From: Bugula neritina
Lineage: Eukaryota; Bryozoa; Gymnolaemata; Cheilostomatida; Bugulidae
Length of the DNA: 64,000 nucleotides
Direction of reading: 5' to 3'
NCBI GenBank assembly: GCA_964035545.1
Contig: OZ037766.1
Location: forward strand, 15,888,722 to 15,952,721
Both the position numbers and the translations under genes were made by a program. This document shows, piece by piece, positions 26,301 to 36,900 of the stretch. Position 1 is the first letter of the stretch. Each line of letters begins with the position of its first letter. The notes under the pieces were generated by a model. It was not told the DNA's origin and ran no database searches. It worked only from the letters and a program-made list of their open reading frames with translations.

Positions 26301-26763
26301 AAATGTTTTGTAGCCATTGCTGCATTAGACTGATCTATTTTTAGGATGAAGATATATTTGGTGATGATGACATCTTTGCTGATCTAGAAATAAAAAGCAA
26401 AGAGAAGAAATCAAAAGTTACCAATAGGACAAAAAAGTCAACAGCATCCAAATCAAAGCCATCAGTTTTTGATGATGATATGGGTTAGTATGGTACTAGT
26501 GAAAGCAAGTCAATAATATCTGTAACTACAGTTAGATTAGCTCATGTCGTTCATTACCAGCATGTAGATAATGACTAAATGTTATTATTGCCTGTGTGAT
26601 GAACATCTATATAAATCAATTGAATAAGGTTTGCTAACATACTATATTATTGGTTGCAGATGATATGTTTGCCGACCTTGGAAGTGCAAAACCCAAAAAG
26701 TCTAAAAAACTCAACTTAGATGACGATGACTTATTTGGTGACCCTTTGGGTGGACTGAAGTGA
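8310..26763 (+). CDS. WASHC2: WASH complex subunit 2 (FAM21), complete, 28 exons
   Basis: Exons: 8310-8390, 10178-10333, 10713-10805, 11026-11097, 11805-11876, 11982-12079, 12326-12492, 12704-12858, 13428-13608, 14107-14214, 14406-14594, 14708-14872, 15144-15340, 15910-16125, 16394-16480, 17576-17643, 17989-18105, 18261-18315, 18569-19238, 19493-19657, 20978-21003, 21169-21286, 21815-21961, 22499-22749, 23486-24265, 24918-25001, 26345-26483, 26660-26763. All phases agree, giving 1586 residues (human about 1340). FAM21 tethers the actin-nucleating WASH complex to retromer on endosomes. Exons 2-7 hold the head that joins the WASH complex (WEKPWN, NWSLAGDTG, TQFVEN|RVYDED, PVLIGSDAF). The tail is acidic and disordered with about 20 retromer-binding LFa-type motifs such as GLFSDSDDD. 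Exon 25 opens with a basic CPI-like segment (SRAKIQQKRKPPSR) for capping protein. Exon 1 is a proline run. Small exon borders could be off; the identity is secure. Confidence 0.93.
8430..9640. repeat. degenerate simple-sequence array in WASHC2 intron 1
   Basis: It starts with TTTATG repeats (about 8435-8460) and ATTATGATTATC units (8491-8580), then runs of alternating trinucleotides such as TAC-TTA-TAG-TTA and ACT-ATT-AGT, which give a loose period of six on both strands. Confidence 0.7.
16620..16810 (+). mobile_element. tRNA-derived SINE, copy 1 (WASHC2 intron 15)
   Basis: A tRNA-like head starts near GCCGTGATCTAGGGGTTAGAGC (box A region) and has a box B-like GTTTGATTCCC at 16676-16686. A body follows with GCATCCAGTC and a 3' part reading GTGACTATAAACTTGCATG. 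Both body segments recur in the same order at 35228-35434. No clear target-site duplication was found. Confidence 0.72.
23090..23165 (+). repeat. possible degenerate tRNA-like SINE head
   Basis: A perfect box B-like GGTTCGAACCCC lies at about 23151-23162, with a box A-like TTAGATAGGGCATCA about 55 bases upstream, in WASHC2 intron 24. The bases flanking the box B loop do not pair as a T arm, so it is not a working tRNA gene. Confidence 0.3.
26020..26175. repeat. long near-perfect inverted repeat (fold-back), WASHC2 intron 26
   Basis: The left arm (about 26027-26095) and right arm (about 26099-26173) are imperfect reverse complements around a CCCC centre near 26097, for example TCTCAAGTTTGGAGT against AACTCTAAACTTGAGA. 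The stem would be about 65-70 bp. A partly similar, more decayed sequence lies at 33215-33350. Confidence 0.72.
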
Positions 26764-26872
26764 AAGCAACTGTGAAAAATTCACTTGTGGAGATAAAACT
26801 GTCTTTCTAATTGCTTACGTACAAAGTTTACGGAAACAAATTATACTTAAAATCACTGCATCTAGAAATTAA

Positions 26873-26878
26873 TTTATT
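26873..26878 (-). terminator. PEF1: candidate poly(A) signal of peflin
   Basis: TTTATT on the plus strand reads AATAAA on the minus strand. It is the only canonical signal I see between the peflin stop (27172) and the WASHC2 stop, and it lies inside the WASHC2 3' UTR. Confidence 0.4.
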
Positions 26879-26933
26879 TGTGCTTTTTATACCTTAATAT
26901 ATATTTGAGGTCAACAATATAATTTAAATCTAT

Positions 26934-26939
26934 AATAAA
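26934..26939 (+). terminator. WASHC2: poly(A) signal of WASHC2
   Basis: AATAAA lies about 170 bases after the stop codon and is the first canonical signal on this strand. Confidence 0.6.
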
Positions 26940-27171
26940 TGGCTAACAAAGTTTATACAAAAAATTTGACTGGTCAAGTGTCATAGTATTAAAAAATCAA
27001 AATAACCTCATATAAAATACATTCTAATAATAGAATATGGCCTCCACACAAATTGTGTGTGGACATTCATTGTGGTCAACAGTAATTAATAGAGCAGCAC
27101 ACATTGTGTAGACAACTTCATCATTTAACTACAAGAAGAAGGAATATAACACCATGAAGGAATCCTTATAT

Positions 27172-29044
27172 TTAAGGTTTGTTCCACATGGCCATACACA
27201 TGAAATCCTCATAGGACATCTGCACAGTGCCAGTCATACTCGTGTCTCGCTGACGGAACGAGTCTGTCAGCATTTTTAGCAGCACACATGCCTGAAATAC
27301 AAAGTACATCTGGTTTACTCATAAATGTACTTCATTGATTTCTCAATTAAATGTAAGAAAAATAACAGTTTAAGGTAAGCGTAATAGAACCACCATTGAG
27401 ATTCTTTTAAACCTTATTTTTGAATGTGCTAAGCGTGTAAGTGCTGTTGTAATCTAATATATAAAAACTGACCTGAATGAATGAGTCAAGAGTGAGAGCT
27501 CGTCTGCCTTGTGTATCATATTTGGTACACACTAGTTGAGAAAACTGCATTGATACTCGGTATCCCAGCTCACTAAACGCTAAAAATAAAATTATATTCT
27601 ACTTTTATCGAAATAGTAAAATAATGAGTTTGTAGAAAATCTATGCAGTAGATCTGTACCTGACTTACCATTACACAACTCATTAGCTTCAATAGAACCA
27701 GATCTATTGGAGTCAAATCTGTCAAAAGTTCCTTTCCACTGATTCATATAAGTCCACAGCTGCTGAAACTCATTGATGTTAATGGTTCCACTCATATCTT
27801 TGTCAAACATACCTAGAAAAATGGTTTCGAATGTGAAATAACGCATTAGAATATTCAAAGTAACAGTTTTTAAAGACATATTGTACAAGTGAAAGTTATG
27901 ATGATCGCAACATATATGCACAATGAGTAATGGCTTTAATACAGTTTACAATGCTTGCACAGAATTAATTCCATCAGATAATAGTTATGAATATGATCGT
28001 TACTGTTTACCTATGTCTAAAAAAGTATTTTTTTAATTCAAGTTTTAGTTTAAAAAAAATATTAGTATGGTTGAAATTAGATATTTTTCTCTATATTTTA
28101 TGAGTTGAACAACCTATTAGGCAATAAAAGTTACGCAATATGCTAAACCCAATGCATAATAGTTCAAAATGTTGTCTTGCAACAGTTACAACGTATTGTG
28201 ACATCACAATTTACGTACCAATCATAAGACGACAAGCTTCTTCATTGAAATGGGAATAGTTAGAGTTGGTTAAAGCTTGCCTTAGTTCCATGGCTGATAT
28301 CTGGCCTGACCTATCAGCATCCACAGCTTGAAACCAGGCAACTACCTGAGGGTCAACACCATACCCGTATCCGTAACCTGGTTGAGGAGGGCCGCCAGGA
28401 TACCCAGCAGGTGGAGGGGCACCAGGATAGCCAGCTTGTGGGGCTCCAGGATATCCTGCTTGAGGGGCTCCAGGATATCCCGCTTGAGGGGCTCCAGGAT
28501 AACCAGGCTGAGATGGTGGTCCACCACCTCCATAACCTGCACCTGTGCCATAACCACCGGGTGGCTACACCACAAATCAAATAAAAACTCGAATGCTGAT
28601 GTTTTATCCTTTTAAACCAGAGAGGAAGTTAAATCAAGAGTAGCAAAATTGGCATAGATTTTTCATTGAGTTCAAATGAAAACAGCACCAATACCGGTTT
28701 AAATAATATTTTATACCCGTTAGGCAGTTAGTTTAAGTCTAAAACACACATTATATATAATCTTAAATTATCCACATACTACTGTTTTTACACGTTACAC
28801 TTTAGACTAAAATTTTAACTTGGTTCAATCAGTGCAAAGTTACATTTTATAATAGCTAAATTTTAAGATACTAAAATTAAGTTATTTTAGTAAGTTCATT
28901 GCTACTAATAAGAAGGTATAGTGATTCAGTAAATATAAGTAAGCTAAAAATAATTCTATATCTATCAATATTAAAGTCAGAGTTATTTTTTGACGAATAA
29001 CGGCAAATATTTGAGTGTTGGTTTACCCCGTATCCATAAGACAT
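27172..29044 (-). CDS. PEF1: peflin, penta-EF-hand protein, complete
   Basis: Exons 29044-29027, 28564-28219, 27812-27669, 27579-27473 and 27291-27172 join in consistent phase to give 244 residues (human peflin 284). The N-terminal region (about 7-75) is Gly/Pro/Tyr-rich with tandem GYPGAPQA units, as in peflin. Five EF-hand positions follow. EF1 ([12 protein letters not shown], about 88-99), EF2 ([12 protein letters not shown]) and EF3 ([12 protein letters not shown]) keep the calcium ligands, while EF4 and EF5 are degenerate. The closing part ([24 protein letters not shown]) fits the peflin/ALG-2 dimer interface. Peflin pairs with ALG-2 (PDCD6) and tunes COPII sites at ER exit. Exon 1 encodes only six residues. 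A likely 5' UTR acceptor lies near 29145. The Gly-rich start favours peflin over sorcin or ALG-2. Confidence 0.92.
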
Positions 29045-29799
29045 TTTATGTGATTTAGAATTGATTTAAAAGCTGGCTTTGGTTTTGAGGCTACCAGTAG
29101 AAGTTACTATCAGATTTGGCCTAGAAATTAGAGTAACATCAGCCCTGAAAAACAAGAACAAAATGATTTGATAAAATAGAATTATCAAGTGACTTAGTAG
29201 TAAATGCTGCGGATAATTTTAAATTTGCAAATGGAGATCTTTGTCAGTAGGTCATTAGAGAAGTGGTTTCACCTACAGTGTATTTTAACACTTGAGCTAC
29301 ATTATATTATATATCATAAAACTATTGATGCAGCTAAAAGTATCATTCAATACATATTTTAAATTATTAGGCATTTAACTTTTTAGTTAAATGTTTGTAA
29401 CTTTTGTGCATGCTGATTCAACCTAAAGAAAAAGCTTGCCATCCTATCCCCACCTGGTGCATTCTATTTCTAAGAACTCATGTTGCTATATGTTGGTTCA
29501 TCTACTACCAACTGGTTTATTTTCCTAAAAACTTCTTTTTAACATGAGAAAAAAAATAAGAATGCACAAATTTACCAAAATTAAATGTTGAAACTAGTAC
29601 CTAAACTCGCATAAATATGGTCTTGTTATTTTTTGTTTGGCTGCAAATAATTTTATCAGTTTGTTATTGTTATAATTAAATTTAATGCCAGTAACTTTTC
29701 TACTAAATAAAAACGAATAAGTTAATTTTGCAAAATCATGTCCACTACCTTTACCCTGTCTAAATATAATTATGTACTTATTTCATCTCAATTTGTACA

Positions 29800-30795
29800 T
29801 GACACTACAACCTATGCCTATAGTAATACTAAGTATAATAGTTATTTTTGTAGTAGACCTACTACTACTAGTTCTAATTAAATTGACTCTCATTCTTAGT
29901 CTTATATTTATAGGCTAAAAGTAAAGCCTACACTCATAGTCATTACTCATTGTCACTGTGATTATAATTGAGTGATGAGTCATTCACATTCAATTTCATT
30001 TTCAATGTGAATAACTCCTCATTCACTCAGATTAATTAATTACTATTAAACCTAGTGATAAATAATCACTAATCTTAATTTGCAAGTCAAAGTGCAACAG
30101 TGACACTAACAGTAACACTAACAGTCTAATAGTAATACAGTATTAGTAATAGTATAACTATAAGTATAAGTGTAACTAAAAGCAAATATGCAATTTTTAT
30201 TTCAGGTTAAGTTTAAGCTCATAGCAGAAAATTACAGTTACATTTACAGCAACATTTAGTGACTACTTACAGTTAGTGCTACTGTTGGTGTTACACTTAC
30301 AGTTACTGTTAGTGTTACACTTACTGTGTGTTGGTAATTATTCACTTTATGTTAGTCACACTCACTGTCAGGTTTTATTTTTTATCTTAATATATTTTAT
30401 TAAAAGTAAAACTGTTTATGTTATACTTTTAGTTATAGTATAACTATAACTATAAGTATAAGTATAAATTATACTTGTAGTTGTAGTTTATTACTGATAC
30501 TTATAGTTATAAGTATAACTTTAACTTATATTTATAACTATAAGACTAAGTTATACTAATACTTAGTCTTATAGTTATACTTATAGTTATACAGTTGGTG
30601 TTATACTTATAGTTAATGTTATACCTATAACTATAAGTATAGGTATAGTTAAAGTTATAGTTGTACTTATACCAAGTCTAATACTAATAGTAATAGTAAT
30701 ACTTATACTTGTAGTTGTACTTATACTTATACTATAAGTATTAGTATAACTTAAACTATAACTATAAGTATAAGTTAATAGTTATAGTTATAGTA
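29800..30795. repeat. degenerate period-6 array, TATACTTATAGT type
   Basis: About 1 kb of units such as TATAGTTATACTTATAG, ACTATAAGTATA and AACACTAACAGT. Because TTATAG, TTATAC and their complements mix freely, many short stretches are self-complementary. Purest at about 30420-30795. Confidence 0.8.
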
Positions 30796-31430
30796 CTTTA
30801 ACTTTATTCTAAGTTGTGAAAAATGAAATGTAATAAACTGAAGCATTTAGACTATAGCTTATTACAGTTGAGTATCAATACCCAATATATGAGTGAATAT
30901 TATTATAAGAAGGAAAAGAGCGTAGAAGATCAACAAGCTTCGAGTTTGAAAGCTCAGGGAAGCGTCCACTTATAACTTTAGACATTGGTGACATTGACCT
31001 ATGTTGGGAAATTTTTAAAGGGTCATGTGCAGATAACTCTACTGTAAATTTATTAAAATTTGATACTAACTGCTACTAACATAACAGCGGCTACTAACTG
31101 CTAAAGCCTAAAATGACTAATATTTAATGCCAGTACTAGCAATGAATGTAATAATAATATGCTGCTATACTCTTTCAGGAGCATCGAGTATTTCTAGGCT
31201 CTAGCATTGATATGTTATAATTTATAGGTCGTTCTTGATGTATATAAACTATATTGCGCAATACTTTGTTTTGTGAAAGCTCTCCGTATATTCAATGCAA
31301 ACACGGAAAGATAGTTTATTACTTTGTTTTTTTATTTTTAAAAAATGTTAAAAAATTGCTTTCTTTAAAATAAAATAATTATTAAACACATACTTATCAC
31401 AGAAAATGTTTTTATTATTCATTGCCGATC

Positions 31431-31456
31431 GTAATTTTTCTCCGAAACTTCCTTTT
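31431..31456 (+). promoter_or_regulatory. RPL37A: pyrimidine-rich leader of RPL37A (5' TOP-like)
   Basis: ATTTTTCTCC and CTTCCTTTT tracts lie 18-45 bases before the start codon, as in the terminal oligopyrimidine leaders of ribosomal protein mRNAs. The exact start of transcription is unknown. Confidence 0.4.
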
Positions 31457-31473
31457 AAGGTAAATTCGACAAA

Positions 31474-33027
31474 ATGGTAAGTTTTTAAATTAGATGTTTT
31501 TGTAATCTAGCGTAATCTAACAGTGTGGTTAACATTTTATGTTTTATTTTGTGTATTAGTCAAGATAGATATAGGTACATGTTCAGAATTTGGTTTGTAC
31601 AGTATTAAAAATATGCAATGGCGATAAAACTTGGCATTAATCTCGGGGTCACTTGCATATCTTCCTACGGCTACTAAACGGTGTTTTTTGTAGACAGGAT
31701 CAACTTTAATTCACGTTTTCTTTGCTCTGACTGTTGGGTTCATTTATTATTTATACGGAATTGCTAAAAATGTCAATATATAGCTCACCGTAGTCATCAC
31801 TGTGGTAATGATTGTACTTGTATAAATTCAGGCCAAAAGGACGAGAAAGGTTGGAATTACTGGCAAGTATGGCACAAGATATGGTGCTTCACTCAGAAAA
31901 ATGGTCAAGAAAATGGAAATTGCCCAGCATAGCAAATATACTTGCAGTTTTTGTGGAAAGGTACGTGTTAGTAATAGTTGTCTCTGGGTTCCCGTTGTAC
32001 TAATAGTAATTGTCATACCCATGAATGTAATACTAATATTGATCATAATGAAAACATTAAACGATTAATACTAATAATAATGGCTAACATTAACTTATTA
32101 ACTGAAAATGTTTAAAAACAACTTAGGCTCCTATAAATGTCTATATGGCCAAGTTGTCAATTGGCACCATAATTTTTATCAATAGAAGCTGAAACACAAT
32201 TTTTGTTTATCTCTTTATAATGTTGAAGCTTGATTTAGTTATTCTTTTCAGGTGTTTTCATTTCACTCTTGTTGCAAAATTAGTTATTACTTATATGGAA
32301 AATGTAGTTGAATATTAAAAGGCTAATCCCTTTCTATTTGATTTTTAGGAGACCATGAAAAGAACATGTGTTGGCATTTGGGTATGTCGAGCCTGCAAGA
32401 AAGCTGTTGCTGGAGGAGCATATGAATATAGGTAATAATCTCAGTTGGCTTAATTTTTTGTGACTTCCATTATCTTTTTTACAAGTGGGTAGTACTCCAG
32501 ATAAAATCATATGTTAACTTACATGTGCCTACATGTGAAACCGATAAATCATACCTATATAAGCTCTAAACCAGGGGTGTCCAACCTTTTCTTACCGACG
32601 ACCACTAAAAGAGAATATTCAGGTGGCGAGGGCCACATTGTAAACTTTAGTTTTTGCTGGGGGCCGCAGCATCAGCAATTTTCCAATTACTTTATTCCAA
32701 AATTTTATGAATTATTACACAATTAAGCACCAATAGTTACTGCAGGCTGCATGTTTGGCGGCCTGTATATAAATGTAAGTTTGAAAGGTGCTTATATTCA
32801 CTATAATTCATTTACATTGTAAAAATAATTTTATCTGTTATGCCTTTGAGGGCCACATAAATGTAAGATGCCCCCCCCCCCCCCCTTGTTTGACAGCCCT
32901 GTTATAAACAAGCTCTGTGATAGTATAGCACCATATTTATAATAGACTTTTTTGTACTTGTAGTACCGCTGCAGCAGCAACAGTTAGATCAGCTGTAAGA
33001 AGATTGAGGGAAATGCAAGAAAGCTAA
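31474..33027 (+). CDS. RPL37A: 60S ribosomal protein eL43 (L37a), complete
   Basis: Exons 31474-31476 (ATG alone), 31832-31960, 32349-32431 and 32964-33027 give 92 residues, the same length as the human protein. The start reads [20 protein letters not shown]. The zinc-binding cysteines fall at 39, 42, 57 and 60 (CSFC and CRAC), as in the family. It is a structural protein of the large ribosomal subunit. A first coding exon holding only ATG is known for this gene in vertebrates, so the structure looks ancient. Intron 3 carries a hAT-like MITE. Identity is secure. Confidence 0.96.
32572..32901. mobile_element. hAT-like MITE in RPL37A intron 3
   Basis: Terminal inverted repeats read CAGGGGTGTCCAAC at the left and, in reverse complement, CAGGGCTGTCAAAC at the right (12 of 14 match). 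Flanking octamers CTCTAAAC and TTATAAAC match at 6 of 8, fitting a decayed 8-bp target duplication. The 330-bp element has no transposase. It contains GGGCCAC/GGGCCGC boxes near the ends and a run of 15 C at 32871-32885. Confidence 0.78.
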
Positions 33028-33054
33028 CTTCTCTTATGCATTGATATTTATTTT

Positions 33055-33060
33055 AATAAA
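33055..33060 (+). terminator. RPL37A: poly(A) signal of RPL37A
   Basis: AATAAA 28 bases after the stop codon, the short 3' UTR expected of a ribosomal protein gene. Confidence 0.75.
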
Positions 33061-33921
33061 CTACCCAATCTTCAATTAAAATTTTGCATTGTTTATATAA
33101 AATAATAATATAAGTTCGGCACCGCTGCTTATATGTATGTTTTCATAGTTACTACTTGTTTCTATGTAGCAGCTATATATGTCATAATGTTAAGTGAGCC
33201 TAAAGCAGTGCTAGGGAATACCAGCTCAGCCGGAAAAGTAGTAGCTTTGGGTTCTCGAATTACTAGTTAAGGTTGGAACTCCAAACACAAGACCCCCCCT
33301 AGCTACTGCACTCATCATTCCAACTCAGGGCTGCTTGTAGCAAATTTCTGTATGGTATTAATGGCCATAGCAATTGATCTTTGTAATCTTGTTCTATGAA
33401 AGCATTTTATTTTGCTGCTCACATGTGGATTAAAAATGTGTTGTGTTGTGCCACTTGCTAGAGAGGCATTGTAAAATGCCCAAGTCTATGCAAAGTAGAT
33501 TCTGTATTATACTTGCATATGCATAATAATTTTGTAAGCCAAACTTCTAGGTAAGAAAGGTTTTTAATAGCTAGCACAAAAACCTGAGGCTATTAATGCA
33601 CAATGCTCTGCATTCTAGCTTAGTTCTGGAGAAATGATCACAGCAAAATTGCACAAGTTGTGGTCAGAAACTGAAAATAAAAGCGCTGTTTTTTCCAACA
33701 GCAGTTACAACACCAAACACTAAAAGGTTTAAGGTGAATACAAATGTCCTTTGAGAAATAAATAATAAATGCAATAGGCTTATTTTTATAGCTTGTTATG
33801 AGGAATGAGAAGCTACATGTAAGCATTAGTGTTGACTGTAGCATGTTAGCACTGTATAAAAATGTGCTTTTGTTGAAGAACCCTGTACAATCTCGTATTG
33901 TTACAGTCCTGAATATGCTGT
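33061..33921. other. intergenic between convergent RPL37A and RETREG
   Basis: Contains a decayed relative of the fold-back element (about 33215-33350), sharing TGCACTC, TTCCAACTC and GCTGCTTGTAG with the right arm at 26130-26165. AATAAA on the minus strand at about 33409-33404 could end the RETREG transcript. The ORF at 33844-33638 has no support. Confidence 0.45.
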
Positions 33922-36900
33922 TTACTCCAGTTCTTCAGTTGATATAATCTCAAAATCAGAATCACTGTCTCCTTCTATTACAGAAGCATCTCCAATTCGA
34001 TCCCTCGGATCAATCCTCAGCTGCTCTGAGTCTGCCGGCATGTAGCTCAACACACTTGATACCAACTTATTAGCAATATCATTCCAATTTGATGCAACAT
34101 TAGGCATGAATTCATCAGATTTTGCTACGGCAGATGATGGCATGTTCATCAACTGTGGAGATTCAGATGGTGCAGTTGCATAAGGTAAAGTTACAGCAGG
34201 CTGAACTTCAGATGAATGCAGAGCTTCAGACGATGACAAGTTTGGTTGTGCTGAGTCGGAGTCTTCCATGATATCAGGTTGATTAAAAGGTAGACTCTCT
34301 GCATCGGAATCTGTATCGCTTAACGGTGGTGCGCTGGGAATAATGCCCATTCTACCAAGTAAATAAGTAACTGTGTATCTATCTATACAGGGTATAAACT
34401 ACAAATGTCACACATGCATTACATGACCAGAAAATGCCTATGATTCTTAGAAGTTAAGTACTACCTTGATCGATCAATTTCATCAGGGTCAGGCATCTCG
34501 TCTGCGTCTAACATAAAGGTATTGGACTCTTCACAAACATTTTCAAAATCTGGCATCTGTGAAACTTCTGGTGCTAAAGAATCATCATTGGGAAATCCGT
34601 CTAAACCAGGCTCTGTGATGAATCTGCTGTCATACTGACCTGTGTATACTTAAATTATTCATTATGTGTCTAATTAAGAGTTGGCCATTTAAACAAACTG
34701 TCTGAAATAATAAAATCTGAGGCTTGGCACAAAAGGTGCCTATTTTAACATATGAGTTTTTGGTACTAGTGGTCTGCAAGGCTGAACGAATTCTTAGAAA
34801 CATGAAAATATTTAGATTTCAGATGCCTATTTTCACAAGCTTAATAATTCAGCAGACATTTCTCCAACACTGAGAGATGTTTCACTGAATGCTTAAACAG
34901 GTTCGTCTTGATCAACTTGTCCAAACCATTTAAAACATGACTAGTCTAGTTTCAAAAACAAGTGAGGATATTTAGATAAAACAACCATCACATGTGCCAT
35001 ACAACAAACTCATCAAATATCAGCAGCAAGTCAGAGTGTTGGTTTCATATTCTTTAAAGCCATGTAAAACACCCGTACTAATGCAATTTATATAAAATAT
35101 TTATGCTGCCCAAAACCGCATTTTCAACTTTCAATGTCACATTATTCTCTAGATCCGAAAACAACCTTGCCAAGAATTATCCCTTTCATGGATATAACCG
35201 ATTTATACAAATCCAGTTATAATGTTCAGGAGGGAATATCCGTGGTCTATGGTTTAGAGCATTTGGCTTAGTGAACACGAAGTCATGGGTTTGAACCTCA
35301 GCATCCAGTCGTAATTGCTCCTGAGCCCCATATAAAAAAGTCCTTAAACCAATTTAACAAAAAAAAACTTTCCATCAGCAGTTTCTCACAAGGATGGTGA
35401 CTATAAACTTGCATGAGTGAGTGAGTGAGATATAATAATGTTCGAGACAGTAGTATACAATTTCTTTCAGCAAGTGATTACCAACCTGAGAGGTCGCCAT
35501 AGTTGGTAGTGTGTAAAGCATCTTGATGCACAACATTGGAATCTAAATCCCCCATGGAATCAGTATTGATATTCAAGTTTGCAGAAAACTCTCCACAATT
35601 GTCAGCGACTTGTAAATTATTTATTCGGGCTAAAAATAACCATTAGTGGGCATATTACGACTTAAACCTATATGCCATAGTAATATATCTAATAAAATCA
35701 GCAAAGTATAGAGAGTACATGCAAGCTACATAAAAAATTGCAACTAGCTTTTTAGCAGCAGACTGCTCAGTGATGAAAATAAAATAATCAAGTCTTTGGC
35801 TACATAACGGCATAATTCATAAGAATCAATTTATGAATGTATTCTGTTCCATAGGAGATTTTCACATCATTAGAATTCTTGAGACTTCTTAGTTTTAACC
35901 AGTACGATGTTTCACACTTTTTAAAAATATTTCCCACAATGTATAACAAATCAGCCCTGAAAAAAAATATATTCAACTTTCAAATAACCCTTTGGAACTA
36001 TACAATAAAATTAAGTTTTATAAAGGGTATGTTTCTATTCTAACAGAATATGTAAAACATCTAAAGCCTTTTAATGCAATCAAAATTATTGGCCTTTCAA
36101 AAAATCAACACAATGACTACTTACTGTTCAAAAATTGCCGAATTCGATGAACAGGTATGTTATTGATAACTGAAGAAGTCAACATGTCTTGCAGTGTGGG
36201 AGTCAATTCATGGTAAACCAGGCCTTGCATTATCCAAAATGTATTTACTAAAAGAAATTGAAAGTAAAGGATGGAATATTCAGTTATACATTTTAGTAAA
36301 AATTAAAAGCCACTACAAAGCAAACAGTAATAGGCACTGTGTTTCTATGCAGTGACAAGTGCAGATGCCATTAGGTTGTTGGATTTGTTGACCCGCTTGC
36401 AGTTATGGAAACAGTTCCGTATCTCGACCAATCGTACACTAAAACATGAGACTATAGGTCGATCTAGCAACTACATAAAAGAAGGGTTTATTCACAAGTC
36501 CGATGAAAGCCGAAGACATAAGGTACATCTTTGGCTCCTGTGAATCTCTTCTATTGAATGTACCAAAATACGTTGGCATGTGGAATTTTTTATATCATTT
36601 TATTCTGTAGAAGAGTTTAGCATGAAGATTCTAACATCAGAGAGTCATCAATTTTTGAAAAACACCGGGTTTCCATGGATCGATCTCAGATCAATCATCT
36701 TTCCATGAGAGTGTCATATTGATCTCACGGAGTTGCCTCCTCTTGAGTGAAGGGTACTTAATAGTATAATTTGTTCACCTATTTAACTGATTAAAGCTAC
36801 TGCTGTTGAAAAACAAGATTGTTGTAGTCTAAAATTTAACTCCAAAAATAAAATCGTACTTCAACCTACTACCACTACATAGAAACATAGTGGTGAGACA

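Larger units (their letters stand above)
29045..31473. other. divergent intergenic region between peflin and RPL37A
   Basis: Holds the upstream regions of two genes transcribed outward. The middle third is the simple-sequence array listed separately. Nothing else coding is seen. Confidence 0.5.

Noticed and set aside
28328-28615. Plus-strand ORF rich in SRWRG and SRISCLRG units
   Set aside because: It is the antisense of the Gly/Pro repeat of peflin exon 2.
31961-32348. Possible box C/D snoRNA in RPL37A intron 2 (ATAATGA and CTGA)
   Set aside because: Box C has a mismatch at a key position, there is no terminal stem and no C'/D' pair. Introns 1 and 3 gave nothing better.
36352-36543. 63-codon plus ORF in RETREG intron 4
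   Set aside because: No recognisable domain or splice context; it lies next to the interspersed repeat.
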